Positions 1 to 5,031 of a stretch of DNA of 7,667 nucleotides are shown piece after piece. The notes under the pieces are model-generated. The model was not told the origin of the DNA. It worked only from the letters and a program-made list of their open reading frames with translations, and searched no databases. Each line of letters begins with the position of its first letter. Within the stretch, counting starts at the first letter, position 1. Source of the DNA: Pseudomonadota bacterium (GTDB lineage Bacteria > Pseudomonadota > Gammaproteobacteria > Burkholderiales > Thiobacillaceae); the NCBI GenBank assembly GCA_030836725.1, contig JAUPLV010000102.1:1-7667 (forward strand), given 5' to 3'. Made by a program: the position numbers and the translations under genes.

Positions 1-10
1 ATGAAAAGTG

Positions 11-299
11 GAAAAGTCGATCGGTAAGCCGGGTTCTGTCGTGGACAACCATTCCTCTAGGCCGGCCATTGCTGACCGGCTCCAGCCACCTACCCGCAGA
101 CTCAGCGAGCCGCTTCATCGCCTGCCTATTTGGTGTTGCTCCGGATGGAGGTTACCGCGTTTCACCGTAACTTAATACGCTCGTCTCTGTGGCCCTATTC
201 CTCGCCTCGCGGCGTCCGGCCGTTAGCCGGCATCCTGCTCTGTGGAGCCCGGACTTTCCTCTCCCATTTGCATGGCAGCGGTTGTCTGATCGGCTTTCC
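11..299 (-). ncRNA. rnpB: RNase P RNA, bacterial type A, compact form
   Basis: This is the catalytic RNA of ribonuclease P, which trims 5' leaders from precursor tRNAs. Read on the minus strand it shows the conserved 5' block GAGGAAAGUCCGGGCUCC (262-245), the L15 region GGUAACC followed by CCGGAGCAACACCAAAUAGG, and the 3' block CCACGACAGAACCCGGCUUA, which pairs with the 5' block to form P4. The ends pair as P1: AAAGCCGAUC near 297-288 against GAUCGACUUU near 22-13, with one mismatch. P18 is present as GCCGG...CCGGC closed by a GCAA loop. At about 290 nt it is clearly shorter than E. coli M1 RNA (377 nt). The segment between the ACAGAGA and GGUGAAA motifs is only a small hairpin (about 179-166), and GGUGAAACGC runs straight into the L15 GGUAA. 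P12 is therefore tiny and P13/P14 are missing. The ends are estimated from P1 pairing. Identity is very secure; the exact 3' end is not. Confidence 0.96.
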
Positions 300-335
300 C
301 GTCCCGATTATAAGGCTTTTGCCCGACCCGCGCCC
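300..335 (-). promoter_or_regulatory. rnpB promoter
   Basis: On the minus strand a perfect TATAAT -10 box lies at 312-307, placing transcription start near 300-299, exactly where P1 of the RNase P RNA begins. The seven bases between box and start (CGGGACG) are GC-rich, a discriminator type associated in proteobacteria with stringent control of stable RNA genes. The hexamer 17 bp upstream (335-330, GGGCGC) does not match the -35 consensus. The -10 call is firm; the -35 call is not. Confidence 0.75.
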
Positions 336-395
336 CGCATCTTGCAAGCCCACCTTGTCGAGGCTCCGGCTGCGGAGATCAGGCATGGCCTCCAC

Positions 396-1763
396 TCAAC
401 CAAAGCGTTGCACGACCAGGATCGAAGCCTCGGCGCCAGCGATTTTCAGTTCATCGATCCATCGCTCGACGAAGTCAGCGGAGCCGGCGATTCGGAAATC
501 CGCCCGATCCAGCGGCACCCCGCGCCGGATCAGTTCGGCACCCGCGCGCTCCGCTGTTTCGGGCGCGGCCTCGATCATGTGAAAGTCCGGGTTCCTGTCC
601 GCGAGGGCGCGGGCCTCGTGCAGCAGCCCCCGCGGCTCGTGATCGCCGGACTCATGGAACAGCCAGGCCGCGGCAGCCGGTTCGGCTTCAAGCTCGTAGA
701 GCAGGCTGAGCAACGGGGCGATGCCCAGCCCCTGGCTCAGCAGCACCGGAACGCGGCCGCCGCATGTCTCCGGATCGTGCAGGGGCGAACCGTGCGGAGC
801 CGTGCACAGGAGGCGTTCCCCGATTTCCATGGCGACAAGCCGCGAGGACACGATGCCGTCGGGCAGGCTTGCTTCGGGCGCGGCCATGCGGCGCACCGTG
901 ATGCGATAGGTCGAGAGTTCGCACGGGCTGCTGGAGATGGCGTAGGCGCGGCGATGCTGGTGGGCGCTGCGTCCGCCCAGGACAACGGTCAGACGCTGGC
1001 CGCCGCGAAATGGCGCCAGCGGTCGATCGCGGATGCATTTCAGGTAGAGCGAAACGGTGTCCGCGCACTCCATGTCACGGCGCACCACTTCGAATTCGCG
1101 CAGGCCCTGCCAGCCGCTGGCGGCCAGCGCGCGTTCCAGCTTGGCCTCGATGGTTTCCCGCCAGGCCGGCATCAGTTCCCTGGCCTGGAGCAGGCGCCGC
1201 AGACCCTGGGCATCCCAGTATTCATGGTGGGTGATCCGCACGAATTCTTCGAGGGTGGGGGAGTCGGGGTCGCGCTGCAACAGCTCGATGTTGTCGTTTT
1301 CCCCGACATCGCCTTCCTGCAGCACGCGCAGATAGAAGCCGACCCTGCGCGACGCCAGGAACATGGACGAGAACTGAAGGCCCATGCGCGCATTGAGCTT
1401 GGCGCAGGGAATGCGCGGGTGGGCGACCTGCAGCACCGCCGTGCCGAAGCGCAGCACATCGCCGATGCGGACTTCGTCTTCGAGCAGCCCGGCGATGGTC
1501 AGGTTCTCGCCGAACTGGCCCATCGGGAAAGGCGCGTGCTCGAGTTCGCGCTGCCAGTGCGCGTAGTGCTCGTAAGGGTAGGCGTAGACGGCGTGATGCT
1601 CCGGCCCCATCGTGCGGGGCTCGATCCGCGCATCACCCTGCAGACCGAGCCGGTTGACGGCGATTCGCCCGGCGACCGGGGCTTTGTAGATGCTGGTCTG
1701 GACCGCCCGATCCTTGATCGTCACCTCGCGGCTGCCGCCCACATTGACAGATAGAATGCGCAT
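396..1763 (-). CDS. MOSC domain (YiiM-like) fused to FAD/NAD(P)H oxidoreductase module
   Basis: This is a 455-residue predicted cytoplasmic flavoprotein. Residues 1 to about 150 are a YiiM-like MOSC domain, with GLQGDAR near 40-46, HAVYAYPYEHY near 57-67, GQFGENL at 82-88 and the conserved PRIPCAKLN with Cys120, the residue expected to ligate molybdenum. Residues 165-215 match the three-helix region that follows MOSC in YiiM. Residues 220-325 form the ferredoxin-reductase-type FAD domain, with RAYAISSSP at 272-280 in the place of the RxYS motif. Residues 335-455 are the NAD-binding half, with SQGLGIAP at 343-350. YiiM-type proteins use molybdenum cofactor to reduce N-hydroxylated compounds, so the fused module probably supplies electrons. 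Three oddities stand out: the usual HGG of YiiM is MGP (52-54); the CGP motif near the end is AGS (426-428); and the chain stops at QRFG, exactly where fusions of this kind continue into a 2Fe-2S domain. The ATG at 1763 is chosen because MRILSVNVG is a typical MOSC start; an open 29-codon extension exists but overlaps the divergent gene's leader. The substrate is unknown. Confidence 0.9.
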   Translation of the reverse strand: MRILSVNVGGSREVTIKDRAVQTSIYKAPVAGRIAVNRLGLQGDARIEPRTMGPEHHAVYAYPYEHYAHWQRELEHAPFPMGQFGENLTIAGLLEDEVRIGDVLRFGTAVLQVAHPRIPCAKLNARMGLQFSSMFLASRRVGFYLRVLQEGDVGENDNIELLQRDPDSPTLEEFVRITHHEYWDAQGLRRLLQARELMPAWRETIEAKLERALAASGWQGLREFEVVRRDMECADTVSLYLKCIRDRPLAPFRGGQRLTVVLGGRSAHQHRRAYAISSSPCELSTYRITVRRMAAPEASLPDGIVSSRLVAMEIGERLLCTAPHGSPLHDPETCGGRVPVLLSQGLGIAPLLSLLYELEAEPAAAAWLFHESGDHEPRGLLHEARALADRNPDFHMIEAAPETAERAGAELIRRGVPLDRADFRIAGSADFVERWIDELKIAGAEASILVVQRFG

Positions 1764-1848
1764 TGTTTCAATCAGGCTCACGGTTGCCGCCGAAGGCTTG
1801 AAACGGAACGCACCGGCGCGGATTTCGTGCGGGACAGGCAGGCCCCCC

Positions 1849-1855
1849 AAGGAGA
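1849..1855 (+). promoter_or_regulatory. Ribosome binding site deciding the start of the 410-residue protein
   Basis: AAGGAGA lies four bases before the ATG at 1860. It favours that codon over an in-frame ATG at 1827, which has no comparable site. The 96-bp divergent spacer 1764-1859 must hold promoters for both flanking genes. A weak TTGAAA at 1798-1803 has no convincing -10 partner, so no promoter is called. Confidence 0.8.
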
Positions 1856-1859
1856 ATCG

Positions 1860-3092
1860 ATGTCGAAAAGTCTGGCGAACGCTCTCGATGGCGGCGCGTG
1901 GTCGGTCTCAAAAGTGGTCTTCGATCTGAACGACATGCTGGACGACGAGGGGCGCCCGATTTCCGAACGGCGCGCCGATGCGACGGCACGGTCGGGCGTG
2001 GAGATGGAAATGCGCGAATGTCCCTATTCCGGTATTCGCAATGGGCGCTTGATGAACGTTTCGGCGCTGACCCAAATCTCGAATTATTATAACCCGGTGA
2101 TGGCTGAGATCGCGGCGTTCAGAAGGCAGGCCGGAGGTGATGCGGCCACCTGGCCGGACATTCTGGCCGTGGTCCTGGACCAGTTGGCCCGACCGGCGAT
2201 TCTGCTGCTGCAACAACGCGATGCGCGCCGGGCCGTCCCCGCCCAGGCGGCCGTCGGGCACAAGCTGGCGGCGGGGTTTTTTGGCGTCATGCGCACCCTG
2301 CACGAGCGCCTGGCGCTCGGCGCCGATCTGCCGGTGTCGGCCGAGGTGTTTCTGGATCTGGTGGAAGAGACCCGCGCCCTGGTGGGCGCGTCCGAGGCAT
2401 GCGCCGGCTCGCCCCAGATGATCCGCAAGGCCACCACGATTCTGGTCGAAGGCGGCGCCGACAACGACATCGTTCTCGATCAGGCCCGCATCGACATGGC
2501 CCGCTGCCTGGGGCAGCAGGTCCAGCTGGGCATATTCTGGCAACTGTACGACCAGCTCCACCTGTGGGAACTGATCCGGGGCGAGACCCGGCAGCGCCTG
2601 GTTCCCGCCAATGAATTTCTGGCGCGAAAGCTGGAGCAGGCAAAGGCCGCCGTCGCCGACGCCGCACCGGGGCGGCCGGATGCCGGGCGCCTGCCCGCCG
2701 GCCTCGACGCGGACCAGCGATCCCGGCTTTCGCGGGCGCTGCGCGATGCCGCCGACCCGCAGGATCTGGAAGAGGATGCGCGCGCGGCCACCGAGCTTCT
2801 GCAGCAGGCGGGCAGCGTCATCCGCTACCAGGGCGCGGCCGCGCCCTTTGCGCTTCGGGTTGCGCGCTACCTCGACGCACACCGCCTGTTCGCGGCCGAG
2901 CTCAACCGCCTGGAGCTGCAATTGCGGAGCCGGATGGGCTACCCCATGGAAACGCCGATTCATTTGGGTCCGGCGGTCTTCCCCCGCCCCCAGGCCTTGC
3001 CATGGTATGAGATGGTGCTCGGGCGCAGGCTGGGGGAGTCAGGCCGCCTCACCGGCAGCAGTTCCGGCATCAGGGTCCGGCAGACCGGCTGA
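1860..3092 (+). CDS. Unrecognised 410-residue alpha-helical protein
   Basis: I do not recognise this family. The protein has no signal peptide or clear membrane span, so it is probably cytoplasmic. The N-terminus includes VVFDLNDMLDDEG (19-31) and a conserved-looking CPYSGIRNGRLMN segment starting at Cys54. The remainder is rich in Leu, Ala, Arg and Glu and reads as mostly helical, with an acidic stretch (PQDLEEDARAATELL) near 300. The C-terminal tail is Gly/Ser/Arg-rich (GESGRLTGSSSG) and looks disordered. Few cysteines are present and no metal or nucleotide motif is evident. A strong ribosome site precedes it, and codon use is strongly G/C-ending like the neighbours, so it is very likely a real gene. 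It is divergent from the MOSC-reductase gene with a 96-bp spacer, which might mean shared control. It is followed by a hairpin and REP palindromes, and so is probably monocistronic. Function is unknown. Confidence 0.85.
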   Translation: MSKSLANALDGGAWSVSKVVFDLNDMLDDEGRPISERRADATARSGVEMEMRECPYSGIRNGRLMNVSALTQISNYYNPVMAEIAAFRRQAGGDAATWPDILAVVLDQLARPAILLLQQRDARRAVPAQAAVGHKLAAGFFGVMRTLHERLALGADLPVSAEVFLDLVEETRALVGASEACAGSPQMIRKATTILVEGGADNDIVLDQARIDMARCLGQQVQLGIFWQLYDQLHLWELIRGETRQRLVPANEFLARKLEQAKAAVADAAPGRPDAGRLPAGLDADQRSRLSRALRDAADPQDLEEDARAATELLQQAGSVIRYQGAAAPFALRVARYLDAHRLFAAELNRLELQLRSRMGYPMETPIHLGPAVFPRPQALPWYEMVLGRRLGESGRLTGSSSGIRVRQTG

Positions 3093-3098
3093 CGCCGG
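3064..3098 (+). terminator. Hairpin straddling the stop codon of the 410-residue gene
   Basis: CCGGCATCAG (3064-3073) pairs with CTGACGCCGG (3089-3098), ten positions with one mismatch. Inside it GGTC (3074-3077) can pair with GACC (3083-3086). The TGA stop (3090-3092) lies in the right arm. No T tract follows, so it is not a textbook intrinsic terminator. It may stabilise the transcript end, or work together with the REP palindromes just downstream. Confidence 0.35.
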
Positions 3099-3130
3099 AA
3101 CCTGCTCTTCGGCTCCGATGGCCTGCTCCG

Positions 3131-3282
3131 ATCGCGGGCAAGCCCGCCCCTGCAAAAGCGCGCGGCCTCCGTCACCTGTAGGAGGGGCTTCAGCCCCGAT
3201 AGCGCGCAGCCCTTCGCGGCTAAAGCCGCTCCTACAAAAGCGCGCGGCCGTCGTCGCCTGTGGGAGGGGCTTCAGCCCCGAT
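3131..3282. repeat. Cluster of four REP-like palindromes in alternating orientation
   Basis: Four units alternate in orientation at about 3131-3153, 3176-3200, 3214-3235 and 3258-3282. The forward type reads GTAGGAGGGGCTTCAGCCCC and the reverse type CGCGGCTAAAGCCGCTCCTA. The hairpin arms covary: GCGGGC/GCCCGC in the first, GGGGCT/AGCCCC in the second and fourth, GCGGCT/AGCCGC in the third. The two forward units lie in 47-bp direct copies (3154-3200 and 3236-3282) that start AAAAGCGCGCGGCC, offset by 82 bp. This is the form of proteobacterial REP/REPIN sequences, which are mobilised by RAYT transposases and can stop transcription or stabilise mRNA ends. No RAYT gene is in the window. The position just after a gene end is typical. 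Confidence 0.88.
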
Positions 3283-3371
3283 GGGCCACCGCCACGCCCC
3301 GGTCGATGCATACGAACCCGCCCGCTTCATTCCGCCCGCCCACGCGCCTGAGCCACCAATGCCAAGGCACG

Positions 3372-3400
3372 TTGACGCCCTCCCGTCGGGATGCTACTTT
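3372..3400 (+). promoter_or_regulatory. Candidate sigma-70 promoter for the cytochrome operon
   Basis: TTGACG (3372-3377) matches five of six -35 positions. After a 17-bp spacer, TACTTT (3395-3400) keeps the three most important -10 positions (first T, A, last T). Transcription would start near 3407, giving a leader of more than 350 bases before the operon. It is the best match seen between the REP cluster and the lipoprotein gene, but the -10 is weak and the call is tentative. Confidence 0.4.
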
Positions 3401-3411
3401 CTCAGGCCAAA

Positions 3412-3445
3412 TCCCCCAATGACGGCGTGCCAGATAGCCGGGGGA
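3412..3445 (+). promoter_or_regulatory. Leader hairpin downstream of the candidate promoter
   Basis: TCCCCC (3412-3417) is complementary to GGGGGA (3440-3445), with an inner GGC/GCC pairing possible in the 22-base loop. If transcription starts near 3407 this hairpin would be at the extreme 5' end of the RNA, where it could protect or regulate the message. It does not match the c-di-GMP (GEMM) riboswitch consensus or other riboswitch consensus sequences I can recall. Confidence 0.3.
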
Positions 3446-3514
3446 GAGTGGAAATCTGTGCGCGGCGGAGACCAACATAAAAATATCGAGGACATGGACG
3501 GGCTGGAAACCGGC

Positions 3515-3568
3515 GGGAAATCCGCTGGCGGAGCTATTCACGGGAAGCCCGTTGGCGGAGCTATTCAG
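3515..3568. repeat. 27-bp tandem duplication
   Basis: Two adjacent 27-bp units, 3515-3541 and 3542-3568, share GGGAA at the start and the block GGCGGAGCTATTCA (3527-3540 and 3554-3567). They differ at only a few positions. The period is a multiple of three. The TTG at 3552, an in-frame but unlikely start for the lipoprotein, lies in the second unit. Confidence 0.85.
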
Positions 3569-3615
3569 GAAGCGACCGGGCAAACCCGTTCCCGCCACAG
3601 TGAACCCCGTTCCCG

Positions 3616-3700
3616 ATATCGTCATCGCGAACTCAACTCCCGTCATCGCCACCGGGAACCCAACCACCGTCATCGCGAACCCAGTCACCGTCATTGCGAG
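3616..3700. repeat. Decayed 21/27-bp minisatellite built on CGTCATYGCGA
   Basis: The motif CGTCATCGCGAAC or a close variant recurs at 3620, 3641, 3668 and 3689, with offsets of 21, 27 and 21. All are multiples of three, so frames stay open. The last repeat is also the left end of the inverted-repeat element at 3688, which suggests that element ends were iterated. The related block CAAACCCRTTCCCGCCAC occurs at 3581 and 3809. Confidence 0.7.
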
Positions 3701-3778
3701 CGAAGCGAAGCAATCCAGAGCGTCCGCGAAATCAAGCTCCTCTGGATCGCCGCGTCGCTTCGCTCCTCGCGATGACGG
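3688..3778. repeat. Long inverted-repeat element (VIASEAKQS family), copy 1
   Basis: The left arm CCGTCATTGCGAGCGAAGCG and on to 3720 pairs with a right arm 3740-3778 that ends GCGATGACGG. When the arms are aligned the right carries a few extra bases. Translated on the plus strand the left arm gives VIASEAKQS, a peptide often seen in spurious bacterial proteins because this non-autonomous, MITE-like repeat is scattered through many genomes. No transposase is encoded. A 91-base RNA hairpin would form in a transcript crossing it. Confidence 0.85.
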
Positions 3779-3779
3779 A

Positions 3780-5030
3780 ATGGTTTGGCGTTTCCTTGAC
3801 GCGTTGAACAAACCCATTCCCGCCACCGCGAACTCAACCCCCGTCATTGCGAGCGCTGTTGCCTTTAGCCACGAGGCCGAAGGCCGTGGTGGGAAGCAAT
3901 CCAGAGCGCCCGCGAAATCACCCCCCCCCGGATCGCCGTGCCGCGCCGCTCCCCACAATAACGGAATCCTCCAGCGCTTCCTTGCATCGCTCCGCTTCGG
4001 GCTGCCGGCTCTCGCCCTGCTGCTGGGCGGGTGCGCCAGCGTGCCGCCGACGCCGATGCGCTTCGTCAACGACAAGGTGGCGGCTTCCTGGCCGGCGCCG
4101 CCGGACGTGCAGCGCTACCGTTACGTGGGCGAACTCACCGGCGAGGCCAACTTCCTGGCCGACGGCGCCGAGAAAAAGAAATTCAACGTGCTGGCCTGGC
4201 TGGTCGGGCTGATCGTCGGCGAGGACGCCCCGGTGGTGCTGCTGCGCCCGCAGAGCGGCGCGGTCGACGCCGCCGGCCGGGTCTACGTCACCGACGTCGG
4301 GCGCAACGCCGTCTTCGTTTTCGACCGGGTCGAAAACAAGCTCGACGTATGGGAATGGGCCGGCGAAACCCAGCGCTTCCTGGCGCCGGTCGGCGTCGCC
4401 GCCGGAGCCGACGGCGCCCTCTTGGTGGCCGACGCCGAAATCGGCGCGGTGGTGCGCCTCGACCGGAAAGGCAACCCGGCGGGGCAGTTCGGCAAGGGCG
4501 CGCTGACCCGCCCCACCGGGCTGGCGCGCGACGCCGCGCGGGGGCGGGTCTACGTCGCCGACACCCACGCCCACGACATCAAGGTATTCGACGACCGCGG
4601 CGAATTGCTCGAAACCATCGGCCGCCGCGGCGAAGCGCCGGGCGAATTCAACTTCCCCACCCACCTCGCCTTCGCCAACGGCCTGCTTTACGTCACCGAC
4701 GCGATGAATTCCCGCATCCAGGTCATCGACGCCGCCGGCAAGGTCCAGCGGAGCTTCGGCGAGCGCGGCCTGTACGTCGGCAACCTGCCGCATCCGAAGG
4801 GCGTCGCCGCCGACAGCGACGGCAACATCTACGCCGTCGAGTCCTATTACGACCACCTGCTCGTATACAACTCTGTCGGCGAACTGCTGCTGGCCATCGG
4901 CGGCAAGGGGTATGGCACCGGCCAGTTCTACCTGCCCGCCGGGGTCTGGGCCGACAGCGCCAACCGCATCTACGTGGCCGACATGTTCAACGGGCGAATC
5001 GTGGTTCTACAATATCTGGGGGATAAGTGA
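3780..5030 (+). CDS. NHL-repeat / six-bladed beta-propeller lipoprotein (start uncertain)
   Basis: From the ATG at 3780 the product would be 416 residues. The body is a six-bladed NHL propeller: blades begin near residues 158, 202, 243, 292, 338 and 384, each with the GVA...GxxYVAD...VxVFD pattern (for example GRVYVADTHAHDIKVFD and NRIYVADMFNGRIVVL). Before it is an excellent lipobox, LALLLGGCA, with the lipidated Cys at 4032. This predicts an inner- or outer-membrane lipoprotein facing the periplasm or surface. NHL propellers usually bind proteins or other ligands; next to a multiheme cytochrome it is likely an assembly or docking partner. The start is a problem. A normal 22-residue signal peptide (LQRFLASLRFGLPALALLL) would begin at 3966, but that codon is ATC. 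In-frame starts exist only inside repeats: ATG 3780, TTG 3804 and TTG 3552 (492 residues). Codons after 4035 are strongly G/C-ending, as in real genes here. The cytochrome ATG follows the stop after one base. The propeller is certain; the 5' end is not. Confidence 0.85.
   Translation: MVWRFLDALNKPIPATANSTPVIASAVAFSHEAEGRGGKQSRAPAKSPPPGSPCRAAPHNNGILQRFLASLRFGLPALALLLGGCASVPPTPMRFVNDKVAASWPAPPDVQRYRYVGELTGEANFLADGAEKKKFNVLAWLVGLIVGEDAPVVLLRPQSGAVDAAGRVYVTDVGRNAVFVFDRVENKLDVWEWAGETQRFLAPVGVAAGADGALLVADAEIGAVVRLDRKGNPAGQFGKGALTRPTGLARDAARGRVYVADTHAHDIKVFDDRGELLETIGRRGEAPGEFNFPTHLAFANGLLYVTDAMNSRIQVIDAAGKVQRSFGERGLYVGNLPHPKGVAADSDGNIYAVESYYDHLLVYNSVGELLLAIGGKGYGTGQFYLPAGVWADSANRIYVADMFNGRIVVLQYLGDK
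3841..3964. repeat. Long inverted-repeat element, copy 2, with a 38-bp insertion
   Basis: The left arm starts CCGTCATTGCGAGCG (3841-3855), as in copy 1, is interrupted by 38 bp (3856-3893), and resumes AAGCAATCCAGAGCG. The right arm (3930-3964, ending CACAATAACGG) is more diverged than in copy 1. The insert has its own hairpin: CCAC (3869-3872) and GGCC (3875-3878) pair with GGCC (3882-3885) and GTGG (3886-3889) around a GAA loop. The element ends two bases before codon 3966, where the lipoprotein signal peptide should begin. Confidence 0.8.
3921..3929. repeat. Run of nine C (possible slippage tract)
   Basis: A C9 homopolymer occupies the position between the arms of element copy 2 where copy 1 has AGCTCCTCT (3732-3740 region), also nine bases. 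It lies in the open frame that leads into the lipoprotein, upstream of the lipobox. Tracts of this length are prone to slipped-strand mispairing and to sequencing error. Confidence 0.8.
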
Positions 5031-5031
5031 C

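Larger units (their letters stand above)
3283..3779. other. Gene-free, repeat-rich leader region ahead of the cytochrome operon
   Basis: No convincing protein gene lies here, although reading frames stay open on both strands because of G+C richness and repeats whose periods are multiples of three. It holds a candidate promoter (3372-3400), a hairpin (3412-3445), a small A/T-rich patch (3475-3485), a 27-bp tandem duplication, a decayed minisatellite and the first long inverted-repeat element. The stretch 3283-3370 shows nothing recognisable. The region probably forms the 5' leader of the downstream operon. Confidence 0.7.

Noticed and set aside
360..392. Hairpins CTCCG/CGGAG and GAGGC/GCCTC after the MOSC-reductase stop, as a terminator
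   Set aside because: Short stems with no T tract on the minus strand. Too weak to call.
195..395. Minus-strand frame continuing after the MOSC-reductase stop, as a possible frameshifted ferredoxin tail
   Set aside because: No cysteine pattern of a 2Fe-2S domain in any frame, and most of the frame is the rnpB promoter and RNA.
189..1754. Long plus-strand open frame (521 codons) opposite the MOSC-reductase gene
   Set aside because: It overlaps the rnpB RNA and is the antisense shadow of a gene with clear domain motifs. Its composition (Gln/Ala/Arg/His-rich, no motif) is typical of a G+C-rich shadow.
1908..2963. Long minus-strand open frame opposite the 410-residue gene
   Set aside because: No ribosome site and low-complexity composition. 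The plus frame has AAGGAGA and gene-like codon use.
3400..3500. c-di-GMP (GEMM) riboswitch, often found before multiheme cytochrome genes
   Set aside because: A GACGGCGTGCC...GCC stretch looked faintly similar, but the conserved GEMM blocks and the tetraloop-receptor arrangement are not present.
3616..3700. CRISPR-like regular spacing of CGTCATCGCGA motifs
   Set aside because: Only four degenerate short units, with intervals of 21, 27 and 21 bp and no unique spacers of constant length. A decayed minisatellite fits better.
3494..3775. Small plus-strand frame (93 codons) with a good GAGG site before its ATG, encoding an Arg/His-rich repeat
   Set aside because: Nearly all of it is translated repeat (RHRE units, then the inverted-repeat element) and it stops inside that element. 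It is out of frame with the lipoprotein. Possibly a relic start or leader peptide, but not supportable as a gene.
3272..4075. Minus-strand 267-codon frame through the repeats
   Set aside because: Its repeated AMTVxGF-type sequence is simply the translated minisatellite and inverted-repeat element. It overlaps the lipoprotein start.
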